A stretch of DNA of 64,000 nt from Cloeon dipterum. Taxonomy: Eukaryota; Arthropoda; Insecta; Ephemeroptera; Baetidae. Below, piece after piece: positions 37,811 through 49,828 of the stretch (the first letter of the stretch is position 1; each line of letters opens with the position of its first letter). The notes under the pieces are model-generated. The model made no database searches. It worked only from the letters and a program-made list of their open reading frames with translations, and had not been told where the DNA came from. Location of the stretch: NCBI RefSeq assembly GCF_949628265.1, contig NC_088786.1, positions 18,621,681 through 18,685,680 of the forward strand, read 5' to 3'. The position numbers were made by a program, and so were the translations under genes.

Positions 37811-38689
37811 TTACCCCCTGCAAGCTGGGTGGCCAGTCAGTTGTTGTGTTTATTCACACGCTGACTCTTCCTTGTTTTCTTAGACCTATAGTAAGTGCCA
37901 AAAAGAAATCACTTTATTTATTGATGGAAAAAACTAGGAAAGCAAATCAAAAGCATGACCTTTAAAACTGTGTACCCTAGAGGAAATGACAGAACGAGCA
38001 GAGTAAAACCCTTTCTCAAATTTAGTTTCACTCAACCCTCAAGGAACTGGAAATACACGCAGAGCTCTGTTTTGATTTTGTAAAAATTTAATTGTGTAAG
38101 CCAAATCGTTTTTCCTTTTTTTAACAGATATATAATTTCATTGATTTTTTTTATTGTGTGAATGTATGGGGTACACGGGGCTGATCCTCAATTGATTTTT
38201 TTAATCTAAAAGGGTGTTTTAACGCATCTATAGACGTTTACTAATTTCATGGAAGATTTTCGTGTCCCATCCTTCCATTTAAAGATTTTAACGCAAAATT
38301 ATGGTTTTGTCTTACTATTAAAGTGGTTTCAACCTATATCTGGGCGTGATATTAAGGAACAAATCAAATCCATTATTTTTATAAACTTTTTTGCCGTTTA
38401 TCCTGTAGCTTAATTATCTTCAAACTCCTTGAAACGACCTAAAATTTCACGATTCGTGCTCATTGGATGTTCCAAACTAGCATGTATATTATAGATCAAG
38501 AGTCAACCACGTAAATTTGACAGCTCACACGATGTGCAATTCTTTGTTTTTCTTCTTGCAGAAGACGGCTCAAAAGATCAGGACGCATCTTTGACGCGCC
38601 AGAGCCGAAATAGAATGAAAAAATGATGTCAAGCCCAAAAAGAGGCTCCTTCCTTATTATTTACGTGAAATTTATGCATGCACGCATAT

Positions 38690-39340
38690 ACTGCGGGGAA
38701 ACGTGCTGGATTTGCGGAAAATTTACAGGGGAGGCTGGAGTGTGACGCAGTTTTGGCAGAGTGAAGGGGTGCGTTGTTTTGGCGGGGGCGGTGGCGGCGA
38801 ACGGAGGCGGCAGGAGAGAGGAGCGCGCGGAGAACGGTGCGAGGGGCGGCCAAGCGCCGCGGGTCGATAACGTTCATCGATTCACCGTCGTGCATGCCCC
38901 TTCCATTCAAACTGAAACTGCGCCGCTCGCCGCCACTTGCACACTCCCGAATGTCACCGCCACCGCGTTCGGCTCGGTCATTCCCAATTGCAGCCGAAAA
39001 ACAGTCGGGAGCGCACGTCCTTTGCATGCAGCCGCACACGAGCTGCAATTTTGAAAGACCGGCGCCGCTATTTTAATTCACACAGATTGTGCGCCGACGT
39101 GACCTGGCCCATCGCGCCGAGCCGAGAGTCAGCACTTACGTCAGCGCGCGGCACAACCCCCGAGCACGGCCCAGGTCGCGGCGACCACCCGCCAGAGCAC
39201 ACGGCACCTGCTGCTGTCGACACGCAACGACACCCACTCTCTGCTACTGCCATCACATCGAGCCACACGAGAACGAGTGAGTCGGCATTGTCGGCGGCGT
39301 GGCCCCGACCTTTTCGCTCTTTTCATCATCCAATCCACGC
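38690..39340. promoter_or_regulatory. Orphan GC-rich island, possible distal promoter of Gat
   Basis: A sharply bounded GC- and CpG-rich block in AT-rich sequence, with a CRE-like TTACGTCAG (about 39135). At its right edge is a consensus-like donor ACGA|GTGAGT (donor at 39277). No coding frame was recognised. It may be a promoter with a non-coding first exon spliced about 3.5 kb downstream to the Gat coding exon (acceptor candidate at 42771-42772). This is an inference from position and strand. Confidence 0.4.
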
Positions 39341-39344
39341 CCCA

Positions 39345-42300
39345 TTGTTTACATTCCGTGATAAGTAGGGTTTTGCTGAATGAATGTTTTTACTTCAAAA
39401 TCAAATTATGTGTATCAAGTTTCCCATAAAATTTTACTTTCGAATTCATGAAATATCATTTCGTGCAATTTATATAGAGTTGACAATTCCATACGATCTA
39501 CACCTGAATTTTAATCATGCTTTTAATTTTAACACTTTTGAGCCTTAGCATGTCACCTCAAGCCGATTTTTTTACCCAAAACTGTATAAAACCACCAAAC
39601 ACCATCAGAGATGGCCCGAAAGCTTACTTTAAACCCTTAAAACTCGCAAAAAATATATCGCGAACAATTTTTATTCCAAATTTACAATTTTCAAATATTT
39701 TCTAGTCATTGTATTTTTAGTTTTTCAATAGGCATAATGTTGTTTTTAAACCACTTTGTGGCTAACAGTATGTAAAGTAAAATGAACTAAAAAAAGTCGT
39801 AAGTTTATTCACGCATTTCCACGATAAAATCGTTTTTTACCCGAAAAATTATATTTTCGTTCAAGTTTATAACACTTTGATGGTTGATTGAATACCCGAA
39901 TTTAAGAGACAATTTGAACTTAAAATTATTTCGTCTTGTTGAGCCACAAAGCAGGGCAGCATTGATATAAAGCAGAATATTTAATAGATTTCTAAATTTT
40001 CTCAAAGTCTATTTATATCGGAATTCATAGAGACATCCTCCTAAATAATTCCTTTTTTGGAAGAAAAAATTAAATCAACATTGGTAATCACCCAAAACAT
40101 GATTTTTGGTGAGTTAATTGACCTTAAAAAGTGGATGAGACCCCGTCTAAATTGGCTTGAAACCCGAAAAACAAAATTCGTATATTTTCGTAGACAAAAT
40201 CATCGAAAAATCCAAATTGTAGCACGAGCAATTAAAAATTTAGTAAAGTCTAAGCGACTAAAAAGCAGGGCATCAGGTTACCTCAAAACCTCATAATTTT
40301 TTGATGTGTCTAGGATGAATTTTTAAGCAATCGCTTTCATGAACTCTGCAACTTTAATTTGACCAATAACAGCATGGTTTTATTTCAGTTTTCCTTCTTC
40401 CTCTTCTTTTTAACGAGGGAAACTTAAATGAGGAAACTGATAATATTCATTCAAATATCAATGGAGTCTGATAAAGGAGACTCCTTGGCGGCAAATTGAA
40501 TAAATATGAAACATCTGGTGGTGACACATTTAATAAAGCACTTTCTCTGACACCGCTGGTGGCTGGGGACTATTGATTGACCCTGGAGCTGCACGGATGG
40601 ATCACGTCTCTCTCAGCAGGATCAAAATCTGTAAAACTATAGATGCACCGCTAGGCAAGGTCAATAACAAACCCAATGCCACACCGATTATGCAATAACT
40701 CTCAGCAAAATTTGTTTTGCTGTGAACGACCTTTCAAAGCATTCCATTGTTCAAATTCATAGAAATGACATGAAAACAGTTTGAATGAGTGAGGCGCGCG
40801 GAGCAAATCAAATTATTGATTCAGTCTCGCGCTAATGCTGTCGAACGTGTCCAGAATTATTGCGAGTCGCAGGTTGCGTGTGAGCTGGGTGTGTTGGACT
40901 GTTCCCTTCCTCTCTCCCAGTGAGCCTCTGATGCGATGTAGTTCGCGATAAACACGCACCCTTTGTTTACAATCGCTGCGCGGATCATTCTTTCGACTAG
41001 AGAGAGAAAGAGAGACACCTGGCTTTTGCACAAGGTGTTCACGCCCGGCCTTCTTCTCGTGCGCGCGATGTTTATTACTAATTTTATACGCAGACGGCAG
41101 ACACGTGCATTTCCTTTCGGTTGGTCAGAAGGATACCTGAGGCGTTTTTTTATGTTGTTGGCGTTTAATGCACAGATGCGATGCAACAATATTGCTTCAG
41201 GAATTTCACATTACGACTTGTGGCGAAATGATGAATAATTTGAAGATATCACGGTTTTGATGCGTGACAAAAAGATTTAAAATTTTCAGTCAAGTCCAGG
41301 GGAAATGTTATTTAGTCTTGTTCCTAATTTTAATTCCGAATTTTAGCTTGCAACGTGTCGGCTTCTAATTTTAACATTCTAATGTAAACAGCGCATACAA
41401 ATAATGGTACTTAATTAGTTGAAAGCGGATGTAACAGTCTATTTCGCTTGAGTATGCACGTCTGCACGAGTTGTTGCTATTTCCGTCGCGGCATACCCTT
41501 TTGAGGTTGAATCGCCTTTTCAATCTCATACTTTGTTGTAATGGCTTATCCTGTTTTACTGACCACTGAAAATTTTGCACGTTTCGACTTCAAAATATTC
41601 AAATTTTTAAAGATAAATGCTTTGTGAAATGAATTTAAAATTAAAATATTGCAAGGTAGTGTAAGTTTTGTAATTAAAATAATTCAAGACTGGTAATTGA
41701 AATTGAAGCTAAGTGACAAAGTTTTAAAAGATTCATATTTAAAGTTGTTTTTTTAATTGAGACTGTAAAGATTTGAAAAGCTCTGCTGATCTGCAATAAA
41801 ATGATTTGAAAACTAAAAAACAATATTGTCCAATGGGACGATTTGTAATCACTAGTAAAACATGCTTAATGGAGATTTTGTAATTTTTTCGCGGAAACCA
41901 TCGCAATCTTTATTTTATTCTCATTTTTCCTGCGTATGAATCCATTCCAACTCACTGCTGGCAAACAACTGACCTCTTGCTGTAGCCAACTATCATCAAT
42001 TCTGTTACCTGTCGAGATTTGCGATTTGCATGAATTGCTGCGCAACGCAACGCTGCTATTGTCATTATTTAAAATCGGATTTGTCACGGTTTATTGCGAT
42101 TTCAAACGTACAAGAACGTCCTTTATAGATTCAAAGTGATTTTATTGCGGATCAGCAGAGCAACTATGCTCCACACCTCCCCACATTCAGAACACAACAG
42201 ACTTGTAAATTCACAATTTGCATAGCCCTTTTAGTATTTCAAGCCGCGAGATTGGACCACCGTGCACTTACAATTTTAAGGCGCTTTCACTGTTCTAAAC

Positions 42301-42520
42301 CCTGCATTCTGCTCTTCAAATGATTTATTTTGACGAGGTTCAACCAAAAATCGGTCGGGCCAAAAAATCTATTGAAAATAGCTTTTTGCTAACATTTATG
42401 CGACGATAAGCTGGACTGATTTTATTTTCAGCACATCAAAAGTAATCATTTTAAGAGTAGAATGCACAGTGGTAGGATTAAATCTGAAATCGCAGAGGAC
42501 GTGGTGCCTGAAAATCGTAA
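39345..42520. other. Non-coding spacer upstream of Gat
   Basis: AT-rich sequence with a moderately GC-richer patch at 40.8-41.2 kb. No exon or RNA gene was supportable. Confidence 0.45.
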
Positions 42521-42530
42521 ATAATCAGTG

Positions 42531-42544
42531 GCGCCATCTATTGG
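42531..42544 (-). promoter_or_regulatory. CTCF-like site upstream of Gat
   Basis: On the minus strand the sequence reads CCAATAGATGGCGC. It matches the CTCF consensus CCASYAGRKGGCRS at 13 of 14 positions, about 255 bp before the Gat ATG. Occupancy cannot be judged from sequence. Confidence 0.4.
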
Positions 42545-42634
42545 TGGCTTAGAAGGGGCTCGTGTGAATTTGTTTGAATGGTCCAACAAAGAGGTTCTCC
42601 ATTCTCCAGGTTTCCCTGATATTCTCTTACCGCG

Positions 42635-42640
42635 TATATA
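42635..42640 (+). promoter_or_regulatory. TATA-box candidate of Gat
   Basis: TATATA in the context CGCGTATATAGCCCCG, a GC-flanked TATA, lies about 150 bp upstream of the ATG. It would place transcription start near 42665. A 5' UTR acceptor at 42771 is an alternative origin of the transcript 5' end. Confidence 0.4.
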
Positions 42641-42785
42641 GCCCCGTTTTCTGCGTGCTATTTCGAGAAGCGCTTATAGGACGTCCGCTTTTTCCGCCCT
42701 TTTCATTGAAATTCAACCTCAATAACCCTTGACGTTTCCACCCCATAATACTAAACGCATGTCTCGATACAGCAGGCAGTGAGAA

Positions 42786-45700
42786 ATGGCGTCCGGCAAG
42801 TTCATGTGGGGCCAGGACAAGGAGCCGGCTGACCCTGAACAGACGTTCATCGAGTTCTCGGCCAAGCCGTCGTCGTCGGAGCCAGCCGCCTCGGCGCCGC
42901 AGCCGAAGCAGCCGAAAGCCGAGTCGGAGAAAGCAGAGCCGCTGAAGAGCGCGCTGAAAAAGCCGCCCCCCGGCGCGGCCATCCCCATCAACATCACCCC
43001 CGCGGAGGTCATCTCGACGGACACGCAGGGGGTGCCCGCCGTGCCCACCAATAACGAGCAGGACGACGAGGAACGCGGTGGCTGGGGCAACAAACTCGAC
43101 TTTCTCTTCTCTTGCATCAGCGTGTCCGTCGGTCTTGGCAACGTTTGGCGCTTTCCCTACCTGTGCTACAAGAACGGCGGGGGTGAGTTTTTTAAATTAA
43201 CAAAATGCGTTTAGTTGCTCACATTTTTATTTTCGTAGTGTGTGCGCAGGGTAAAGCAACTTAATTTGATTTTTTTTAAAGTATATTCATTAATTTTTTT
43301 AGATCAGTTACCTTCTTTCGAGATTAGCGTCCCCCTTAATTCGAAAACTCCGCGTCTCAAAAACATTGCGAACGAGCAACATGAGCGCATGGGTTTCAAT
43401 GGAGCAATCTCAGTCCAGTAAAAAATTTGTGCTATTGGGCTGCTCAATTTCTTACAGAAAAAAGTCGCCATTGCAACTGGCTAGCATTAACTTTCATAAT
43501 AGTTTTTTCAAGAATAAAAAAATTAACGGAATAATCGTGCCAAACCGTTTGAATTAAATATGTATTAATTATTTTTAAAGATAAGTTAAATTCACAACAT
43601 GTTCATTATTCCGCTTATCTTTATACATCTATATCAAATATTCCCTACATTGTGAAATTTGAACTTTTTGGTGTAACAAAACTTCTGTATTTCTCTTGGC
43701 AAAGATTTATACAATAATGCAGTCCAGGTCAAGAAGTAACAAAGACTTCCCGATATCAAATACAAAATTGCGGCCACTGTCGATTAATTTGCTAGCGGCT
43801 TTGACAGCAGTACAAATAGGGTTTCCTTTACGACTGTCCGCCGCAAATTACGAGAGATTTATCAGCGCGCACAGTTGGCAGAATTCAATTGTCAACAACA
43901 CTTCAAGCTCGTTATAGGGCTGTGCGCATTAAGGTTTAGTTTTCGCTCCTTATAATGATTTTTATAATTTTTTGTTTCGAGGGTCAAAATTTATATTTAT
44001 CACAGAAAAAAGTTACTAGTTGTTATTAAAATTGGAATTTTCTTTCATTCAGCTTGTCAGGCCTAAAAATGCTTTCATAAAAAGTTCAACGTTTGTTTTT
44101 TCTTCAAATATTATGTCTTTTAAAATTATCAGTCACAATACTTTCACGCTAAAAGATTTCCAAATTTGATTTTGATGGTGAAAATATATCATGAAATAAT
44201 TTACGGAAAAATGAGAATATTTCGGTGAAAAGGGCGAAAGGGTCAAACTAGTTGATTTCAGTTGGCTTTCTGTACAAATTCCTTTCACTACAAGGCGACT
44301 TGTGCGAAAATAAACAGCTAACAACTAGATCTTTGAACTCTGACATTTGACGCCATTCAAGGAGGTATAAATATCACTCGTTCTCCTCATTTCTATAAAT
44401 GGATGCTTTGTGTTAGCATTAACCGGGCCTATTTGTAAACACGCTTTTATTGCTCTTTCCCTCTGTAATATTCGCCGACGAGCGGCGGAGACGAGCCAAT
44501 AAGGGTGTCACTCGTCGGGAAATTGATTAGGCTCGGGCATGGGGGTTAGATGGTCACGAGTCTACCCCTAGCCGATATAGACGGTGAGTGGAATTTTCCA
44601 CCGAGCCATGCGCAGTGCGCATCCATTGACTGCTTGTACCTCGGGACACAACACAACCCCTCGCGTGCTAGCGGGGGTGGAAAAGGGCGACATTGCTTTT
44701 GACGGATTGGCAGATATATTAGTTAAAAAATATATCTCGGTCATTCCCGGCCAACCGGTCACTGGATGAAATTTATGCGTGCATGGCTTTGGTCATTTCC
44801 ACCACTGGCCCTATTAATTTCCACTGTTTTTTTCTGTGTTACGCAATATAGTTCAATTTGGTTTATTTCTACAAAACAAGTCCACTGTAGATAAAGTTGA
44901 TTATAAAGAAAATCTCATTTTGGAAAAATTAGACCTTTTTTAGTGTTAACGAACAACTTGTTGAAATTTTAAGTCAGAATAATAACAAAATTTACCTCTA
45001 CTCTAACCGGTCGCTTCTCTTTTTAGCCTGTATATACTAAACAAAAACTTTGCTTGAAATCTGGTAGCAATTGTATGCGATGTTCAGAATGGTCGTCGCA
45101 TTTACGCTAGAAGTACAATTTGCTGGCAAATGGGAATTTAGCGCGAGAGATTTTATTTTATTTCAGGTCATTCAGGCACCGGATGGATATTGTTGTGTGC
45201 AAAAAGTCCGAGCCGCAGGGCAATGGCCTCATTTAACCGAGCGAATTGCACACATTGAATGTCTCTTTTAGGACGAGATAATACCATCTCTTGCAAATGA
45301 ATCAGCAGATTGAAAAAGATATGTGTTCACGGAAATTATCAAAATATATCTTTATCTCGGCTATAATAGTCAATCAGAATGATTTTCATCAAAGGAATGG
45401 TACACTTTGTTGAAGAGATAAATCAAGTATGACATTTATAAGGTTAATTAAAACGAATTTGTCTAGTTGATTAATTTTGACCTGTATTCGGCTTCTCCTG
45501 CAGCCCTGACAATGATAGAATTTTTTTTAGTCATCGTAGAATTAAAAATATTGGTGTAATAATTATTAATTATTGGTTACACTAAATCTTTCAATTTACA
45601 TGTTTCAACTTGCTCTGCTCATTTGTTCAGACATTGATGCAAATCTTTCCATTTTAAGGCGCCTTCCTCGTCACTTACGGCATAGCGATGATCCTTTGTG

Positions 45701-48700
45701 GAATTCCAATCTTCTTTCAAGAAGTGGCGATTGGACAGTATCTCGGAGCCGGAGGAATGACTTTGGTTGGGCAGTTGTGCCCAATCCTCAAAGGTAATAA
45801 TTGAATGTTCTCTTTTGTCTTTTCGCAGCTGCCTTATTCACTCTCGCGCGCTGAAATTAAGCCGAGTATCCAAGGACTAAATGGTTTTACTCTGGCTAAT
45901 TTTCTTACAATGGCAGATTCTGCTGGCTTGATGGTGCAATTAAGTGAACAGCTGTCCGACTATCTTTAATTTTTGGAATACAATTTTTACTGCTTGTGCG
46001 TGTACGAAAAGATACTTGTAAAACCAGCAGGAATTATTTTTCCCACAGGCGTCGGCTATGCTACGATGACGATGGTCTTCTTCTTGGACATCTACTACTG
46101 CATCATTATCGCCTGGACCCTATTTTATCTGATAAACTCGTTTGTCTCTCTGCCAGATCTTCCGTGGCAAAGTTGCGGTACTGTCTGAATTTATTTTTTT
46201 AAAGCCAAATCGTGAACCGCGTGCAATGATTATTTTCCAGGCAACTGGTGGAACACTGAGTCGTGTTTCTCTCCCGAAATGAATGTTTCGACAATGAAGA
46301 CGAACCACACGACCACCCCCGTCGAGGAGTACTGGGAGTAAGCGCGCACGTCAGTCAACTGTGTCAAACCTTAACTCTTTATTCTCTTGTATGGCAGCAA
46401 ACGCGTCTTGCAAATCACCAGTGGCATCGATGTTGTCGGCGGAATGCAGTGGGAGCTGCTCGGATGTCTTTTCCTTGGCTGGATGCTCATCTATGGTATT
46501 ATCTGCCGAGGACTGCACCAAAGCGGAAAGGTTAATTTATTCTCCTTCTGCATTTTTCAGTGCATATTCTGGCAAATTGTTTTGTAATTTTCCCCCATAG
46601 GACTTTTTTCTCTTGCAAAAAATCGATTTGAAGGCGCAAGTTTCACCTGATGAGAGCAAACAGCAGCTCTTGAAACTTTGATACTCATCCCGCGAGGATT
46701 GTTGTGAACTTTTAACCCCCCCCCCCCCCCCACACCAGCGTTTCTCTTTAAAGGATTTGACAAAAGGCAAGACAGTTGCCAAAAACACTTTCCAGAGGTT
46801 TTTCTGGAAACTTCTGTAAAATATAACCACCCTTTTTAATAAATATATTAAATTATAAGAAAAACTGTTACTATTCTGCGATTGAATATAAATTTCGGAA
46901 ATATTAAAAAATTAAGAGAAACGTTATCCTTATGCTGGAAAGTTGGTATCTTTTTGGCTAACATCAATGATCCAAAATCATTCTTTTTTGTTAAATGACC
47001 AAAAATCACTCAAGTAAATTTTAACTCTAGCGCTGGTTTTAATTTTTCACCTAGTTAAAATCTTTCCCTCTTTTGCATTATAAGTGTTTTCAGGTGGCAA
47101 TTCTTGTGTTACATAATTTTTTTCTAGAAAAAAATCGCAATGAATTGCTCCATATTTTAAAATTTCCAGTTGTAAACATAATCACTATCCTGTTAAATTC
47201 TAGTCGACAAATTATATTGGATACATTTTTAAGTTTTTGATTAGTAATTTCCAAATCCCAAAAATGAATAAAAAATTAACTCAGCTAATTTAATAAAAAA
47301 ACATCTACGGGTTAGACTTGCAAAGTGTAAAGTAATTTGTTTTTTTAAGAATATGAGTAAAAACACAAAGTATCTGTGGGGAAAACAGAATTGTCTTGCT
47401 GCAATTTTTCCTTTGAATTAAAATAAATGGATGGTTTTTTCTACCCATCTCATATTGTGCTAAATTATTTTATACTGTCATTATTTTATTGAAATTAAAA
47501 TTTCATTTATTCGCAGATTATTTGGTTCACGGCGCTGTTCCCTTACGCGGTGCTCCTCGTCTTGCTGGTGAGGGCAGTGACCCTGGATGGAGCGGGTACG
47601 GGTCTCCTGTATTATGTGACGCCGCGCTGGGAAAAGCTGCTTGAGGCGAGTCCGTGGATCGACGGTGCGACGCAGATATTCTTCGCATATAGCATCGGCA
47701 CCGGCGCCCTGCCTGCGCTCGGTTCCTACAACAAATTCTACCACAACTGCTACAAGTGAGTCAGTTGGTCTTCTCTGTCTCGATCGGCGTGTATCATATT
47801 TCGCAAAAATCATTCGCTCGAAGTTTAGCTTATCAGATTTTTGTATGGACTCTTGAATTCCCTCTCTTAGCCTGGCTGTGTGTGTCAAACATTAAAAATG
47901 GAAGAATTGAGTGGTTTTTTAAAAGGGAGTATTGGACAACTAAAACGTCGAAAGAATTGAAACATAAATACTTATATGAAACCTGCGAAAAACAACAAGC
48001 GCATTTTAGCGATGACTATGATCTAATTTGTCAGTTTTACGATAGCTTCGAAGCCTTGGCTAATCTTTTTTTTAATATGGCAAATATTTAATCAAGTTAC
48101 AAAATTTACTACATTTTCTATAAGGATTCTCAAAATTTTTTTATAGTAAGAAAATATTTTAGAAAATCGGAAACTATACTTGTATTTATTTTCTTTTTTA
48201 AGAGATGCTATTATTACGTGCATCGTGAATACACTGACGTCATTGTTGGCCGGCTGCGTGACCTTCTCCATCCTAGGCCACATCGCTCTGGAGCAGAAAA
48301 CTGAAGTGTCCGAGGTCGTCAAAAGTGGGCCTGGCTTGGTTTTCCTGACGTACCCTGAAGTGGTACTCAAATTGCCGGGTGCTCCCATTTGGGCTGCTAT
48401 TTTCTTCATCATGTTAGTGGTAAGGCAACGACTCTTGACATTTTTCAAACCTTATAGAATGGATTTGATTTTAATTGTTTACAAAATACAAGAATTTTCG
48501 TGTTCAGCAACAGAGTGAGTTATTTTAGATGGCTTGTCTTTGAGTTTTCATATTTAACTCATGTTAAGTGATTTTTTCTAGCAATAAAAATAACAATGAA
48601 TCTCAATGAAGTTTACGCTCAAAGGGAAAGAATTTCGAGATTTTAGGCGTCATTTTTTCCAGATATTGGGCATTGACAGCGAATTCTGCATCGTCGAGTC

Positions 48701-49828
48701 GTTCGTGACTGGCATGGTTGACAACTGGCCTGAGGTCTTGCGCCCGCACAGGAATAAATTCACGCTCGGCATCTGTTTTTTGATGTTCTTCCTTGGTGCT
48801 ACCATGGTCACCCACGTAAGATTTTGTTTAAATTTTTTTGACATTATGAGTTCATTAATCCAATTATCTCAGGGTGGCGCATACATTTTCCAATTGATGG
48901 ACTTTTACTCAGCGAGCGGAATGCCGCTTTTGTGGTGCTGCTTCTTCCAAACGATCGCCATCTCTTGGATTTTCGGCGCTGAGAAGTTCTGCGACTGTGT
49001 GCACCAGATGATGGGCATCAAGCCCAACAAGTTCTGGTACATCTGTTGGGTCTACCTCGCACCCTCCGTCATGCTGGTGAGTTTCCACTTTGCCACATAG
49101 AAAATTGTAGAAAAATCTATGAGTACGGAGTTTTAATTTGAGACTCGTTTCAGGCAATTTTCTTCTTCTTCATCGTGCAGTACGAACCGATCAAATACGG
49201 CAACTACCAGTATCCAACCTGGGCTGAGGCTGTTGGAATTGGAATCAGTCTCACTTCCATGGTTTGGATTCCTGCTTATGCCGTATACTATGTGTTTGCC
49301 ACTCCTGGATCTATAAAGGACGTGAGTAAAAAGATTTTAATTTTAAACTTTGGTAACAGGCATATCCATACATTAAAAATAATTTTGATCAAAATATAAA
49401 GCAATCGATAAAAAACTGCATTTCATTTGCATTTTTTAATTATTTAAAAATTCAATCCTTTTCCGACCATTTATAAGAATTAAATATTAACGAAAATTGT
49501 CCAGAATATTTTTTTGTTGGTATTCCGCTATTTAAGCATTACAACAGTAAAATTCTGAGTATTGACATTTTTGTATTATTATATAATATATGCATTAATT
49601 ATGCTGGAAAAAAGATGATAAAATTAAATAAAAAATAAAAATTTATAGAACATTGTGAACGGCCTGAAGCCCAACATCAAGAGCAGAGCCAAGATACCGA
49701 AGGGTGAGAAAACGGCAGTGATCCCAATGTCTGAGAGCAGTGCCGGCCTCATCTCCAAGAACAGCTCGTTCATCTCAAAAAACAGCTCATTCATCTCGAC
49801 GAAGAACAACTCGTTTCTGAATCAGTAG
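42786..49828 (+). CDS. Gat: Sodium- and chloride-dependent GABA transporter (SLC6 family)
   Basis: Gat is a plasma-membrane Na+/Cl- symporter that clears GABA in the nervous system. Eleven exons: 42786-43182, 45659-45793, 46049-46177, 46241-46337, 46398-46530, 47517-47755, 48203-48419, 48663-48815, 48873-49076, 49154-49321 and 49649-49828, giving 683 aa with closed phases. A long Pro/Ala/Glu-rich cytoplasmic N-terminus (about 97 aa) precedes TM1 [19 protein letters not shown]. The Gly rather than Asp in TM1 indicates an amino-acid, not monoamine, transporter. TM3 has DIYYCIII with the substrate-site Tyr. The second outer loop has the Cys pair and NVS/NHT glycosylation sites. TM6 has [17 protein letters not shown]7 NTLTS (Cl- site Asn/Ser) and TM8 GIDSEF (Na+ site). 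FFAY replaces the FFSY of vertebrate GAT1; I recall this as usual for insect Gat. Intron 1 (2.5 kb) and intron 5 (1 kb) hold no exon I recognise. Confidence 0.95.
46716..46731. repeat. Poly-C tract in Gat intron 5
   Basis: Sixteen consecutive C bases within intron 5, a possible G-quadruplex (minus) or i-motif (plus) former and a likely polymorphic or error-prone site. Confidence 0.9.
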
